Assembly: GCA_021324395.1 (NCBI GenBank)
Contig: JAJPJG010000043.1
Location: forward strand, 106,598 to 170,597
DNA length: 64,000 bases
Source of the DNA: Spartobacteria bacterium
GTDB lineage: Bacteria; Verrucomicrobiota; Verrucomicrobiia; Chthoniobacterales; Chthoniobacteraceae
Direction of reading: 5' to 3'
Below are positions 27,015 to 35,696 of the stretch, in pieces. A program made the translations under genes and the position numbers. The notes beneath the pieces were generated by a model. It searched no databases, was not told the DNA's origin, and saw only the letters and a program-made list of their open reading frames with translations. The stretch's first letter is position 1, and each line of letters begins with the position of its first letter.

Positions 27015-27853
27015 AGCATCGTTTCCTCGGGCGGATCGACCACCGCGACGCTGTCCGCTTTCACCACGGCGATCGGGCGTCCGCTTTCGATCGGAAAAGT
27101 CGCGGTGCCGACAACCTTGATCCACGACATTTCGGCCGCGTCGGTTTTTTTGTCGCTCTCGATTAGCGCCGCGACCGGCCGCGCATCGGCGGCGCAACAG
27201 ACCATGAACATGCGCACGAGCTTGAAGCGGTTGCCGCTGGCGTTGCTCACATTGTCCGGCATGAGCTGGCCGATCAGCTCGACTTTTTTGTTTTCAAAAT
27301 CAGCGCGCAAGCTCGGGTCTTGCGCCGCGTAGAGCAGGTCGATCACGGCGACTTTCACATTGCCCTCCGCGCTCTTCGGCAAAAGCTGGTCCGCCGCCGC
27401 GGCTTGTTCTGGTGCGGGTTGCGAGCCGTCCTTCGTCGGGAGCGGCGGCTCGATCGAAGTGCTTTGTGTTGCCTGCGGTGCACGCGCGGTGAGACCTTGC
27501 GCGTCGGTGATGACGCCACGATTGGCGATCGTCGTCGCGCCGAAATTTTTTGGCGAAAACATCGCGGCGGTCGCAATCGGAATGAGCAAAATCAAAAACG
27601 TCAGCACGCGGCCAAACGTCATTCTCCCGAGCGGATGGCCGCAATTTTCGTCGTCGCAGCAACCCGCTACGCCCGGCAAAAACGCGAACGAAGCGGCCAG
27701 CACGAGCATGGCGCAGCCTGCGATCAACACACCGGGGCGAAAAGTCGGATGCAGAAAATGCGCGATTTTTCCGCTGAAATAAAACGCGAGCAAAATCGCG
27801 CCCCACGCAGAGAGCGTTGCGCACGGAAGCCAGCGATTGAACAACTTTGTCAT
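27008..27853 (-). CDS. DUF1980/TIGR03943-type protein (YcgQ-like partner of a permease)
   Basis: A 281-residue protein. Three to four membrane segments occupy about residues 1-115, separated by a GCCDDENCGHP loop with two Cys pairs and a His that could bind metal. A Pro/Ala-rich linker leads to a soluble C-terminal domain (about 170-281) with KKVELIGQL, FKLVRMFMVCCAADARPVA and GTATFP, the usual OB-like DUF1980 domain. This family is encoded next to UPF0718 permeases, as here: its ATG overlaps the permease stop (ATGA). It follows zinc-type ABC uptake genes, so a role in metal handling is likely though unproven. Confidence 0.78.
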   Translation of the reverse strand: MTKLFNRWLPCATLSAWGAILLAFYFSGKIAHFLHPTFRPGVLIAGCAMLVLAASFAFLPGVAGCCDDENCGHPLGRMTFGRVLTFLILLIPIATAAMFSPKNFGATTIANRGVITDAQGLTARAPQATQSTSIEPPLPTKDGSQPAPEQAAAADQLLPKSAEGNVKVAVIDLLYAAQDPSLRADFENKKVELIGQLMPDNVSNASGNRFKLVRMFMVCCAADARPVAALIESDKKTDAAEMSWIKVVGTATFPIESGRPIAVVKADSVAVVDPPEETMLY

Positions 27854-28806
27854 AAATTCAAAACAGCGATGCGCAGGCAAATTACGGCGATCAAAATGAA
27901 AAGTCCAACGAGGAGGCTGATGACGAACCAGCGCCGAAAAATCACACCGTAGAGGAAAAAGAGCTTCACATCGAACACCGGTCCGAAGACGAGAAACGCG
28001 AGTTTTGCCGCAAACGGAAAGGTGACAAAGCTCGCCGCGATGAATGCGTCCGTGCTGCTGCAAAGCGCAAGGATGAACGCGAGCAGCATCATCGCGAGAA
28101 TCGACAAGAACGGACTCGTCGCGAGCGGCAGAATGATTTGCTGGTTGATCGCCGTGTTGAACGTCGCCGCGATGCATGCGCCGATGACGAAGAAAAATGC
28201 GACGTCGAGAAAATCGGAGGAGGCCGCCTGAATGGCGCGGAAGATTTTTTGCGAGAAGGAATCGAGATCGAGATTGAGAGGCTCATCGCCCGCGGAACCA
28301 GCAGCGATGCGGAGTCCCGCGCGTTTTTGGCCCGGCAAAGTGTCGATCACTTTACGCTGGAGTAATTTTTCGTGTGGGATGAATCGCACAACGAAGCCGA
28401 CGAGCACGGCGATGCAAAATCCGAGAAACAGACGCAGCGAAGTCATGACCGCAGGGCTTTGTCCGCGAAACGCGGCGGCGGTGCTCAGCGCGACGACGGG
28501 ACTGACGATCGGCGCGCCGAGCATGTAAGTCACCGCGCACGAAAGCGGCAGCCCTTTGCGAATGAACCGCCGGATCACGACGACGCTGCCGCATTCGCAC
28601 ATCGGAAAAATCACGCCGAGCAGGCCGCTGAGAACGATGGCGGCGTTGGGATTTTTCGGCAGAAATTTCGTGAGCACGCGCGCCGGCACGAATGCATCGA
28701 TCACGCCGGAAATGACGGAGCCGAGAAGCAGAAACGGAATGCCCTCGAACAAAATGCTCAGGAACGAAAACGCAAAATCGGGAAACCGAAACGTGAACCA
28801 GCTCAT
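27850..28806 (-). CDS. UPF0718/DUF318 permease (YcgR-like)
   Basis: A 318-residue polytopic membrane protein with about eight hydrophobic segments. The family signature is FPMCECGSVVVIRRFIRKGLP followed by YMLGAPIVSPVV near residues 68-105; the CEC motif may bind metal. The second half holds ALCSSTDAFIAASFV, a repeat-like counterpart. Its substrate is not established. It overlaps the znuB-like gene upstream and the DUF1980 gene downstream by ATGA, so it is translationally coupled to a zinc uptake system. Such permease/DUF1980 pairs are known beside zinc-regulated genes in other phyla. Confidence 0.82.
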   Translation of the reverse strand: MSWFTFRFPDFAFSFLSILFEGIPFLLLGSVISGVIDAFVPARVLTKFLPKNPNAAIVLSGLLGVIFPMCECGSVVVIRRFIRKGLPLSCAVTYMLGAPIVSPVVALSTAAAFRGQSPAVMTSLRLFLGFCIAVLVGFVVRFIPHEKLLQRKVIDTLPGQKRAGLRIAAGSAGDEPLNLDLDSFSQKIFRAIQAASSDFLDVAFFFVIGACIAATFNTAINQQIILPLATSPFLSILAMMLLAFILALCSSTDAFIAASFVTFPFAAKLAFLVFGPVFDVKLFFLYGVIFRRWFVISLLVGLFILIAVICLRIAVLNL

Positions 28807-29678
28807 GCGGCTTCGCTTTGACCTGCGGGCGATTGCAAATGTTCACGTTTTCCGCGCCGGGCGCGTGCGAGCACGAGGCAGAACGTGAGAATTACGACAT
28901 CGGCGAGCACGATCGTCGGGCCGGTCGGCGTATCGAGGTAATACGATGAAGTCACTCCGCTCGCCGTTCCGACGAGGCCGAAGCACGCACTAAGAATCAG
29001 CATTTGTCGAAAGTTTCCCGCACTGACCCGCGCCGCCGCCGCCGGCACGACAATGAGTCCGCTGATGAGCAACGCCCCGAGCTCGCGCAGCAGCAGCGCA
29101 ACGACCGCGGAGATGAGCACGACAAAGCCATAGTTCAGCGCGCGGATATTGATGCCTTCGATCTTCGCGAGATTTTCCTGCACGACTGACAACGTCAGCG
29201 CCCGCATATTTAAAAACAAAAACCCGAGAATCACCGCTCCGAGCGCCGCGACGATCCAGACATCCGCCGGCGACGAGGCGAGGATGTCGCCGAAGAGCGC
29301 TTCTTCCAGCATGCGATAACCGCGCAGTCGCGATATCAGCACGACACCCAGCGCGACGCTGCCGGTGTAGGAAAACGCGATGACAGTATCGGTGTGCAGC
29401 GTTGTGCGCTCGAAGAGCCACGCCATCAGCAGCGCGACCAGCACACAAAAAATTACGAGCGTGACCTGCATCGAGGGGCTCGCCATGTCGTGCGCGAGCC
29501 GCAGCAAAAAACCAAGCGCGACGCCGGTCATCGCCGCGTGCGAAATCGCATCGGAGAAAAACGACATGCGCCGCAACGTCACGAACGTTCCGAGCAAACC
29601 GGCAATCGGCCCGGCGATCAGCGCGATGACAAACGCGCGCTGCATTTGCGGATATTGCAGGAACTCGGGCAGCATCAT
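28803..29678 (-). CDS. znuB: Zinc/manganese ABC transporter permease (ZnuB-like)
   Basis: A 291-residue membrane protein of the ABC-3 permease family with about eight helices. The early FVTLRRMSFFSDAISHAAMTGVALG segment and the later GALLISGLIVVPAAAA stretch are characteristic. The ATG pair at 29673-29678 overlaps the stop of the ATPase gene; I choose 29678. The upstream open frame is inside the ATPase gene and unrelated. It forms the channel of a high-affinity divalent metal importer, with the ATPase and binding protein encoded just before it. Metal specificity (Zn or Mn) is not certain from sequence. Confidence 0.88.
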   Translation of the reverse strand: MMLPEFLQYPQMQRAFVIALIAGPIAGLLGTFVTLRRMSFFSDAISHAAMTGVALGFLLRLAHDMASPSMQVTLVIFCVLVALLMAWLFERTTLHTDTVIAFSYTGSVALGVVLISRLRGYRMLEEALFGDILASSPADVWIVAALGAVILGFLFLNMRALTLSVVQENLAKIEGINIRALNYGFVVLISAVVALLLRELGALLISGLIVVPAAAARVSAGNFRQMLILSACFGLVGTASGVTSSYYLDTPTGPTIVLADVVILTFCLVLARARRGKREHLQSPAGQSEAA

Positions 29679-30424
29679 CGAATACTCGTGACCGGAATAA
29701 AGGCGCTGCCGCCTTGATCGACGACCATGCCTTGCAAGTGCCCGTAGGCCTTCGAGAGATTTTCCGGCTTCAGCACTTCGCTCGGATGACCGTGGCAGCA
29801 GAGGTCGCGATTGATGCAAAAAACCTCGTCGCTCAAATGCTCAACGAGGTGCAAATCATGCGAGACCATCAAAATCGAAATGTGCCGGTGATCGTGCAGA
29901 TGGTGCAGCAAGCCGTCAAACGACAAGCCGCCGCGGATATCCACGCCGGTCAGCGGTTCATCGAGCAGCAGCAAATCCGGATTGTTTAACAACGCGTAAG
30001 CGACCAGGATGCGCTGAAATTCCCCGCCGGAGAGGCGTCCGAGCCGGCGATCGATCAAATGCGCCGCGCCGATTTCATTCAACTGCGCGGAAATGCGTTC
30101 CCGCAGGCTGCGCCGCGCGCCGAACCACCAGCGCGAACGCGTCAGCTTCAGCGACAAAAACTCCGCGACCGTCAGCGGCAAATCGGGATCGAGCGGCAGT
30201 TGTTGCGGCACGTAACCAATCTGCCGCGCGTGCGACGTGATCTGTCCGCTCGATGCCTTGACGAGTCCCATGATCGTTTTCAGCAGCGTGCTTTTTCCCG
30301 CGCCGTTCGGGCCGATCAGGCACGCGAACTGGCCGCGCTGAATTTGCAGCGACACGTTTTGCAGCACTTCGTGATCGCCGTAGCTCACGCAGAGATTTTC
30401 GATTTTGAGCAGCGGGTCAGGCAT
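29675..30424 (-). CDS. znuC: Zinc/manganese ABC transporter ATP-binding protein (ZnuC-like)
   Basis: A 249-residue ATPase with Walker A GPNGAGKSTLL, the Q-loop (YVPQQLP), the ABC signature LSGGEFQR, Walker B LLLLDEPLTG and the switch His in VSHDLHLV. The ATG at 30424 gives MPDPLLKIENLCVSYG, the normal ABC start; seven extra upstream codons are possible but less likely. It lies 24 bases after znuA and overlaps znuB. The order znuA-C-B matches classical zinc uptake operons. Confidence 0.9.
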   Translation of the reverse strand: MPDPLLKIENLCVSYGDHEVLQNVSLQIQRGQFACLIGPNGAGKSTLLKTIMGLVKASSGQITSHARQIGYVPQQLPLDPDLPLTVAEFLSLKLTRSRWWFGARRSLRERISAQLNEIGAAHLIDRRLGRLSGGEFQRILVAYALLNNPDLLLLDEPLTGVDIRGGLSFDGLLHHLHDHRHISILMVSHDLHLVEHLSDEVFCINRDLCCHGHPSEVLKPENLSKAYGHLQGMVVDQGGSAFIPVTSIR

Positions 30425-30448
30425 GAGCTTTTTGCGCGATGGCAAAAA

Positions 30449-31339
30449 TCATTTCAGCGCCTTCACGAGCGCCTGCAAATTTTTCCGCATTACAGTTTCG
30501 TAAAAATCCGCGGACGGTTCGCCGGTTTCCATCGGGTCGATGACGACGATGGGCAGTTGCAAATCGCGCGAGAGCGACTCGAGAATCTTCGCCGAATACT
30601 GCGGCTCGGAAAACAACGCCGTGACATGCCGCTCCTGGATGATGTCGCGCAGCCGCTTGATGTCGCGCGCAGTCGGTTCCTTGCCCGGAAACGCCTCGAC
30701 CGTGCCGACGATCTCGAATCCGTAACGCGCGGCGAAGTAGGGAAACGAATCGTGAAACGGGAGCAGGCGCTTATTTTTCATCGAAACCGTCGCGCGTCCG
30801 ATCTCGTCATCGAGGTTTCGCAGCTTCGTGCAATAGGCATTCGCGTTGGCGAGATAAGTCTCCGCGTTGGCCGCGTCGCGCTGCATCAAGCCGTCGCGAA
30901 TGTTTTCGACTTCCTTGATCGCGAGCTCCGGGTCGAGCCAGACGTGCGGGTTCGGCCCTTCCTCGGCGTCGGCCGGCTTGCCGCCGGCGTCCGGCGGATT
31001 TGCGAGCGGCTCGATCCCGCGGCTGGCGACGATTCGCAGCGCGCCTTGTTTCATGCCGCCTTGCAAGCCGTGATCGACCGCCGTTTCGATTCCGAAACCG
31101 TTTTCAACGATGACATCGGCGTCAGCGATCTTTCTCAGGTCGCTCGGGCGAAACGCATATTCATGCGGGCCGGTGTCGGGCGGCAGCAGCATCTGCACGT
31201 CCGCGGCATCGCCGGCCACGTTTTTGGTGAAGCAGTAAATCGGCGCGAATGTCGTGAGCACATGGATTTTCTCCGCGGCTTGCGAAAACGGACCGAGCAA
31301 AGCGCAAAGTGCACCCGCGAGCAATGTGAGGCGTTTCAT
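30449..31339 (-). CDS. znuA: Zinc/manganese ABC transporter substrate-binding protein (ZnuA-like)
   Basis: A 296-residue cluster A-I metal-binding protein with a signal peptide (1-21, ending SQAA). Conserved metal-ligand histidines are in TGPHEYAF, NPHVWLDPE and LPFHDSFPYF, with the C-terminal Asp region VIDPMET. The His-rich loop common in ZnuA is replaced by a short Pro/Gly/Asp/Glu segment (PPDAGGKPADAEEG). This could shift metal affinity or indicate another divalent metal. Its start overlaps the stop of rmuC (ATGA) and znuC follows after 24 bases. Confidence 0.9.
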   Translation of the reverse strand: MKRLTLLAGALCALLGPFSQAAEKIHVLTTFAPIYCFTKNVAGDAADVQMLLPPDTGPHEYAFRPSDLRKIADADVIVENGFGIETAVDHGLQGGMKQGALRIVASRGIEPLANPPDAGGKPADAEEGPNPHVWLDPELAIKEVENIRDGLMQRDAANAETYLANANAYCTKLRNLDDEIGRATVSMKNKRLLPFHDSFPYFAARYGFEIVGTVEAFPGKEPTARDIKRLRDIIQERHVTALFSEPQYSAKILESLSRDLQLPIVVIDPMETGEPSADFYETVMRKNLQALVKALK

Positions 31340-32631
31340 TCCTCCTCGTTAACAAGTGCGTCAAGCATCTCGCGCTCCGCCCTTGTCACCGGCAGCTCGC
31401 GCGGGGCGATCGTTCGCAGCGTCGGATCGAGCGGATGCACCTCCGGCAACTCCCTGGCGGGAACGCCGCCGCCGAGCTCCGCGAGCCGCTCGCCGGCCGG
31501 GCGCACGCGCGTCTGGAAGCTCGCCGCCGCGTCGTTGAACGAAGAGGTCGCGCGATCGAGACCCGCGCGGATTTTTTCAAAGTGCTCCGTGAACTTCACC
31601 ACGCGCGTGTAAAATTCCTGCGCCGCCGCCGCGATCTTCTGCGCGTTCTCCGTCTGCGCGTGCTGCTGCCAGCTCACCGACACCGAGCGCAGCAGCGCGA
31701 TCAGCGACGCCGGGGTGGCGAGGAGGATTTGCTTCTGCGCCGCCCACACGATCAAGTCCCGGTCGCCTTCCAGCGCCGCGCTGAAGAGCGATTCCGCCGG
31801 CACGAACAGCACCACGTAATCGAGCGCACTCGGAAACTGGCTCGGGTAATTCCGGTCCGCCAGCGCCTTGATCGTCGTCTTCAATTTCGTCGCGTGCGCC
31901 GCCAGCGCCTCCGCGCGCTTCATCGTGTCCGCCGTATCGAGCGCGTTGAGAAAATCGAAATCCGGCACCTTTGCATCCACAATGATCACCCGGTCGCCCG
32001 GCAGCTTCACCACCAGGTCCGGCTTGCTGTCGCCCTCCTTCACCTGCAGGTCAAAATCGCAGTGCGCGCTCATCCCCGAGGCCTCCACCACGCGCCGCAG
32101 CGTCTCCTCGCCCCAGCGTCCGCGCGCCTGGTTCGATTTCAAAATCATCCGGAACTGCTGCGTCTCGTTCGCCAGCGACGCGCTTTGCTGCGACAGCAGC
32201 TCGAGCTGCTTCCTCACTTCGCCCAGCGTCGAGGACTGCGTCGCGCTGCTTTGCTGCAGGTTCTTTTGGTAGCTCTCCAGTTGTTGCTTCAGCGGCTCCA
32301 CCAGCCCCTTGATCGACTCCTGCCGCTTCTCCAGGTCGCCCTTCGCCCCTTCGTGAAACTTCTCCAGCGTGCTCTTCGCCAGGTCGAGGAACGACTGGTT
32401 ATTGTCCCGCAGCGCCTTTGCCGAGAGCGCGTCAAACGCATCCGCCAGCTTCTTCTCCGCCTGCGCCAGCAGCTCCACCTTTTCCGCCGCCGCCCGGCCC
32501 TGCTGCTCCAGCTCCGTCTCCAGCCGGGCGATGCGCACCGCCTTTTCAGCCGAGGACTTCGTCAAAAAGAAAACCGCGCCCGCGGCGCCCGCGATCAGGC
32601 CCGTTCCGGCGGCAAGAAGCTCGTTTAACAC
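31336..32631 (-). CDS. rmuC: DNA recombination protein RmuC homologue
   Basis: A 431-residue protein. An N-terminal hydrophobic segment (about 5-24) is followed by a long coiled coil (about 30-190, Gln/Glu/Lys/Ala-rich). The nuclease-like RmuC domain then contains RGRWGEETLRRVVEASGM, KPDLVVKLPGDRVIIVDAKVP and the LDYVVLFVPAESLF block. RmuC-type proteins limit inversion events and are placed in the PD-(D/E)XK-like fold group. It is the first gene of a tightly coupled string running into znuA, an unusual upstream neighbour for a zinc transporter. The 76-base gap to the CDF gene shows no clear promoter. Confidence 0.9.
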   Translation of the reverse strand: MLNELLAAGTGLIAGAAGAVFFLTKSSAEKAVRIARLETELEQQGRAAAEKVELLAQAEKKLADAFDALSAKALRDNNQSFLDLAKSTLEKFHEGAKGDLEKRQESIKGLVEPLKQQLESYQKNLQQSSATQSSTLGEVRKQLELLSQQSASLANETQQFRMILKSNQARGRWGEETLRRVVEASGMSAHCDFDLQVKEGDSKPDLVVKLPGDRVIIVDAKVPDFDFLNALDTADTMKRAEALAAHATKLKTTIKALADRNYPSQFPSALDYVVLFVPAESLFSAALEGDRDLIVWAAQKQILLATPASLIALLRSVSVSWQQHAQTENAQKIAAAAQEFYTRVVKFTEHFEKIRAGLDRATSSFNDAAASFQTRVRPAGERLAELGGGVPARELPEVHPLDPTLRTIAPRELPVTRAEREMLDALVNEEE

Positions 32632-32707
32632 GCGGCTACAATGCGCGCACCCGCCCCCGCTGGCAAGAGCCGCTGTGAAAGTCGGGGGAAATCCTCAATG
32701 TGTGGGG

Positions 32708-33625
32708 CTAGACAACATGCGCGGGCTCTTGGTGGCAGGTCACGTCCGCGTTTCCGTGCTCGATCTGGATGGTGATGTGATCGATCTCAAATTGTTCGTG
32801 CAGCTCGTGTCCCAGATGGTGAAGGAATTTGTCGTCGGTTGGTGGTTGCGGCATGACTAAGTGAACAGTAAGCGCGGACTCCGTGGTGCTCATGCCCCAA
32901 ATGTGCAAATCGTGAACGGCTCGGACACCGGCAAGCCCCGCGAGATATTCCTCGACCGCGTGAGGGTCGATCCCTGCGGGCACCGCGTCCATCGCCAGGT
33001 TGAGTGACTCGCGTAACAAACCCCAAGTGCCCCAGACGATCACGCCGCCGATGAGGATGCTCACCGCCGGATCGAGCCAGTGCCAGCCGGTCGCGCGAAT
33101 CGCGAAGCCTATGAAGACCACGCCAAGCGAGACAGCCGCATCGCCAGCCATGTGCAAAAACGCGCCCTTGATGTTGAGATCGCGTTCGCGCCCCGCCATG
33201 AACAGCAATGCGGACACCGTGTTGATGACCACACCCGCGGCGGCCACCCAGATGACCGTGCTGCCTGCGACAGTCTCAGGATGAAAGAACCGCCCGATCG
33301 CTTCCCACATGATCCCGCCGACCACGATGAGCAAGACGATCGCGTTGGTCAGTGCGGCCAGGATGGAAGAGCGGCGCAAGCCGTATGTGCGGCGCTTCGT
33401 CGGCAAAGACTTCCCGATGTGAATCGCTCCCCATGCGATGAGCAGCCCGAACACGTCGCTCAAGTTGTGGCCGGCGTCGGAAAGCAGCGCCAGCGAATGA
33501 GCCGAAAGGCCATAGACAACCTCGGCGACTACGAAGCCGAGATTGAGGGTAACGCCGATGGCAAAGGCCGCGTTGTTGCTCGGTGGCGTGTGGGAATGTC
33601 CGTGGTGGTCGTGATCGTGTGGCAT
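32708..33625 (-). CDS. Cation diffusion facilitator, zinc/cobalt/cadmium efflux (CzcD-like)
   Basis: A 305-residue CDF transporter. The N-terminus is His/Asp-rich (HDHDHHGHSH), typical of zinc CDFs. Six membrane helices follow, with SLALLSDAGHNLSDVFGLL in helix 2 (HxxxD metal site: SDAGHNLSD) and FLHMAGDAAVSLGV in helix 5 (second HxxxD). A C-terminal cytoplasmic domain carries AVHDLHIWGMST and HVMP-like metal-binding His. It exports Zn2+ (or Co/Cd) using the proton gradient. It stands next to an importer operon on the same strand. The EamA-like gene lies 15 bases upstream, probably in the same transcript. Confidence 0.92.
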   Translation of the reverse strand: MPHDHDHHGHSHTPPSNNAAFAIGVTLNLGFVVAEVVYGLSAHSLALLSDAGHNLSDVFGLLIAWGAIHIGKSLPTKRRTYGLRRSSILAALTNAIVLLIVVGGIMWEAIGRFFHPETVAGSTVIWVAAAGVVINTVSALLFMAGRERDLNIKGAFLHMAGDAAVSLGVVFIGFAIRATGWHWLDPAVSILIGGVIVWGTWGLLRESLNLAMDAVPAGIDPHAVEEYLAGLAGVRAVHDLHIWGMSTTESALTVHLVMPQPPTDDKFLHHLGHELHEQFEIDHITIQIEHGNADVTCHQEPAHVV

Positions 33626-33640
33626 GATGGAGGTAAATAA

Positions 33641-34066
33641 CTAACGGCGTAGCAAAAAGAGACCGGCGATGGCGAGCGCGATGCCCAGAAGGCGCTGCCA
33701 CGAAGCAGGCTCCCGAAAGAAAAGGATGCCAGCCACAGCCATGATCGCCGCGCCGCCGGCTAGGATGACCGGCACGGAAGATAGCGGACCGCCCCGCTGG
33801 AAAAGCAGAAAGAACGCTACAGTGCCCGCGCCGACGCAAACGCCGGTAAGTGCCGAGTAATAAAAGCCCTCGCTGCTAAACTTCTGGTTCCAGCGCCCCG
33901 TGAAGCAAAGAAAGCCGAGATAGCAAAGGATACTAAGCGCGGCAACGCCCTCGACGACAAAGCCGCCCAATCCATCCCCGATGCGATTGGAAGCCAGCCG
34001 AGTGAAAATCTGATGCGCGCCGTAAAGGACGGCCGCAACAACTGCATACCAAAACCAGGGTGTCAT
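33641..34066 (-). CDS. Half-size EamA-like membrane transporter
   Basis: A 141-residue protein with five hydrophobic helices and a C-terminal segment reading FFREPASWQRLLGIALAIAGLFLLRR, the typical end of an EamA (drug/metabolite transporter) repeat. Full EamA proteins have two such repeats, so this single-repeat protein would function as a dimer, like small multidrug resistance relatives. The ATG at 34066 is chosen because it opens the first helix (TPWFWYAV); a start 14 codons upstream adds a polar leader. Substrate unknown. Confidence 0.75.
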   Translation of the reverse strand: MTPWFWYAVVAAVLYGAHQIFTRLASNRIGDGLGGFVVEGVAALSILCYLGFLCFTGRWNQKFSSEGFYYSALTGVCVGAGTVAFFLLFQRGGPLSSVPVILAGGAAIMAVAGILFFREPASWQRLLGIALAIAGLFLLRR

Positions 34067-34277
34067 AAAGAATAGTAGGTTGAGTGTGGAGAAATGCGAA
34101 GTCAGCAACTACATCGGCCCGCGCATTGTCGCACAAGTCCCCGAGAATGTTGCGGCACGGGCGGATTGCAGCACTGCGGTTTTCCTCTGGCAAGTAAACC
34201 CGCGAATTTTTCTTAACCCCTTCACCATCCGGCTTGATTTTTCCCGCTACTTCGTTAAACAGACGTGCTTTCGCGGG

Positions 34278-34694
34278 ATGGACCCGAAGGCGAACCAATC
34301 GCAGAGACAGGACGAGGCGCTGCGGCTCCTCTGCGCACCGGCGTCGTCTCATGCCGAGTTCGAGCTTCATCTCCTGCGCGCGCTCCTCCGGCTTCACGAT
34401 GAAAGCACGCCGGCCATGTCCGCGAGCGAGCTCGAAGCGCGTTTGCGCGAACTGATCCTCCACAACCTCTCGCGAGCCATCCGCGCCATCGGACGCGCCG
34501 CGCCCGCTCCGGTCCCGCTCACCCGGCGCCAGGCGGAGGTGCTGCACCTCATCATCGATTGCAAGACCAACCCCGAGATCGCCATCATCCTCGGCCTCCG
34601 CGTAGACACGGTGAAAAAGCACGTCAGCGCCCTGCTCGCGAAATTCGGCGTCGAGAACCGGCACGCGCTGCGGCGGGAGGCGGCGGGGTTTTGA
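34278..34694 (+). CDS. LuxR-type helix-turn-helix regulator
   Basis: A 138-residue protein whose last 65 residues are a LuxR/GerE DNA-binding domain (LTRRQAEVLHLI, then NPEIAIILGLRVDTVKKHVSALLAKFGVENR). The N-terminal half (residues 1-70) is helical and has no receiver domain, so the input is unclear. The ATG at 34278 is preferred; a longer form from 34080 would overlap the divergent EamA promoter region. The last nine codons and stop form the start of a dispersed repeat (copy A), and the same gene end is found again at 36092 without the rest of the gene. This suggests the repeat moved with, or was copied from, a LuxR-type gene. Confidence 0.8.
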   Translation: MDPKANQSQRQDEALRLLCAPASSHAEFELHLLRALLRLHDESTPAMSASELEARLRELILHNLSRAIRAIGRAAPAPVPLTRRQAEVLHLIIDCKTNPEIAIILGLRVDTVKKHVSALLAKFGVENRHALRREAAGF

Positions 34695-34796
34695 AACGGG
34701 ACAGCTCTTCGCGGGAGGGAAGCGGGATCTTTAGCGACGAGCGAGAATCCAGCCTGGCTCGCGGGTGTTGGTTGCCGTCTTTCCCATGAGTTACGC
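34668..34796. repeat. Dispersed island repeat, copy A
   Basis: It begins inside the luxR-like gene end (CTGCGGCGGGAGGCGGCGG), then TTTTGAAACGGG, an AGCTCTTCGCG segment, a (G/A)ATTT or ATCTTTAG box, a GAGAATCCA core and TCGCGGGT, ending GAGTTACGC. On the minus strand it directly follows the DUF2934 gene, whose TAA stop lies in the GCGTAAC box at its end. It is clearly related to copies B (35577-35681) and C (36092-36191) by eye. Confidence 0.75.
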
Positions 34797-35006
34797 TCGT
34801 TGCGCAGTGTCGGCAGGGCGATCGCCTCTCATGGAGGCATCTGGCGCGATGCCTGCATCTTGCTTCAAATCGGCCATCAACTGGTGCTCGGCTTGGAACC
34901 AGTCCGATACCGCGTCGCCTTGCGACTGATCGCGGTGCAAATAGATGAAATAGGCGCAGTCGGAGATTGTCTTCCGTCGGGGGCGAGCATAAGGGATCGT
35001 GGTCAT
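34791..35006 (-). CDS. DUF2934-type small protein
   Basis: A 71-residue protein. The core reads ISDCAYFIYLHRDQSQGDAVSDWFQAE, matching the DUF2934 pattern (I...AY.IYL..G...GHD..DWLQAE). The domain is common in soil bacteria and of unknown function. The ATG at 35006 gives a compact protein; the open frame extends to 35102 without homology. It stands in the cassette-like island, and its TAA stop is inside a GCGTAAC box that resembles a degenerate attC inverse core. The preceding GNAT gene ends 117 bases upstream. Confidence 0.65.
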   Translation of the reverse strand: MTTIPYARPRRKTISDCAYFIYLHRDQSQGDAVSDWFQAEHQLMADLKQDAGIAPDASMRGDRPADTAQRA

Positions 35007-35123
35007 GCCTGCACCATCGTCCCGATGGGGAAATAAGCACTCTATTAAATCGGATATTATTCCGGACGGATGAACTTCGATGAGAAATCTGCAACCTTCC
35101 ATACTGGTCAGCGTCCGGTCGCG

Positions 35124-35552
35124 TTAGTTAAAAGGCTCATCGGTCACAAGACGCTTTCCCATACTGAGAACGTCGTCGAATGAGAAACCAATCCGCTGGT
35201 AGAACTCGATGACTTCCTTGTTGGTTGAGCGGACTTGGAGGTTGATCTTGGGGCAGCCGAGTTCACGGAGAAGGCCTTCGGCGTGCTCCATGATTTGGCG
35301 TCCGTAGCCGGTCTTTTGGAGATGCGGCGCGACGGCAAGATAGTTGATCCAGCCGCGATGCCCCTCGTAACCAGCCATGACGGTAGCGACAATCCTGGAA
35401 TCCAGCGTGCCGACGAGAAACAACTCCGGCGCAACATCGAGCTTTCGCCGGATGTCCGCTTGGGGATTGTTCTGTGGCGCGACCAGCCCGCACCGCTTCC
35501 ATAAGTCAATGACCGCGCTCTCGTCTGAGGGCTTGTATGTTCGGATTTTCAT
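35124..35552 (-). CDS. GNAT-family N-acetyltransferase (YpeA-like)
   Basis: A 142-residue single-domain acetyltransferase. The acetyl-CoA-binding region is in VAPHLQKTGYGRQIMEHAEGLL (Q/R-x-x-G-x-G/A equivalent QKTGYG). The ends read IRTYKPSDESAVIDLWKRCGL and YQRIGFSFDDVLSMGKRL, strongly reminiscent of E. coli YpeA. The acceptor is unknown. Small GNAT enzymes are frequent integron cassette cargo, and this one lies in the cassette-like island between repeat copies A and B. Confidence 0.85.
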   Translation of the reverse strand: MKIRTYKPSDESAVIDLWKRCGLVAPQNNPQADIRRKLDVAPELFLVGTLDSRIVATVMAGYEGHRGWINYLAVAPHLQKTGYGRQIMEHAEGLLRELGCPKINLQVRSTNKEVIEFYQRIGFSFDDVLSMGKRLVTDEPFN

Positions 35553-35576
35553 GGGTGCCGGGAAATGCCTGGATTG

Positions 35577-35681
35577 TTTTGAAACGGGAGCTCTTCGCGT
35601 GAGTGAAGAGGAGATTTAGGGACGAGCTAGAATCCATTTTAGCTCGCGGGTCTTAGTTGCAATCTTCCATGTGGGTTAGGC
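35577..35681. repeat. Dispersed island repeat, copy B, ending in a GTTAGGC box
   Basis: It starts TTTTGAAACGGGAG and includes the CTCTTCGCG segment, an ATTTAGGGAC box and a hairpin CGAGCTA (35623-35629) with TAGCTCG (35640-35646) around AATCCA. It ends at GTTAGGC (35675-35681). Read on the minus strand it opens with GCCTAAC, 16 bases after the stop of the gene at 35697, as the left end of an attC would. No matching right-hand core is found, so it is a half or decayed site. Confidence 0.7.
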
Positions 35682-35696
35682 ATTGCGGATTTCTGG

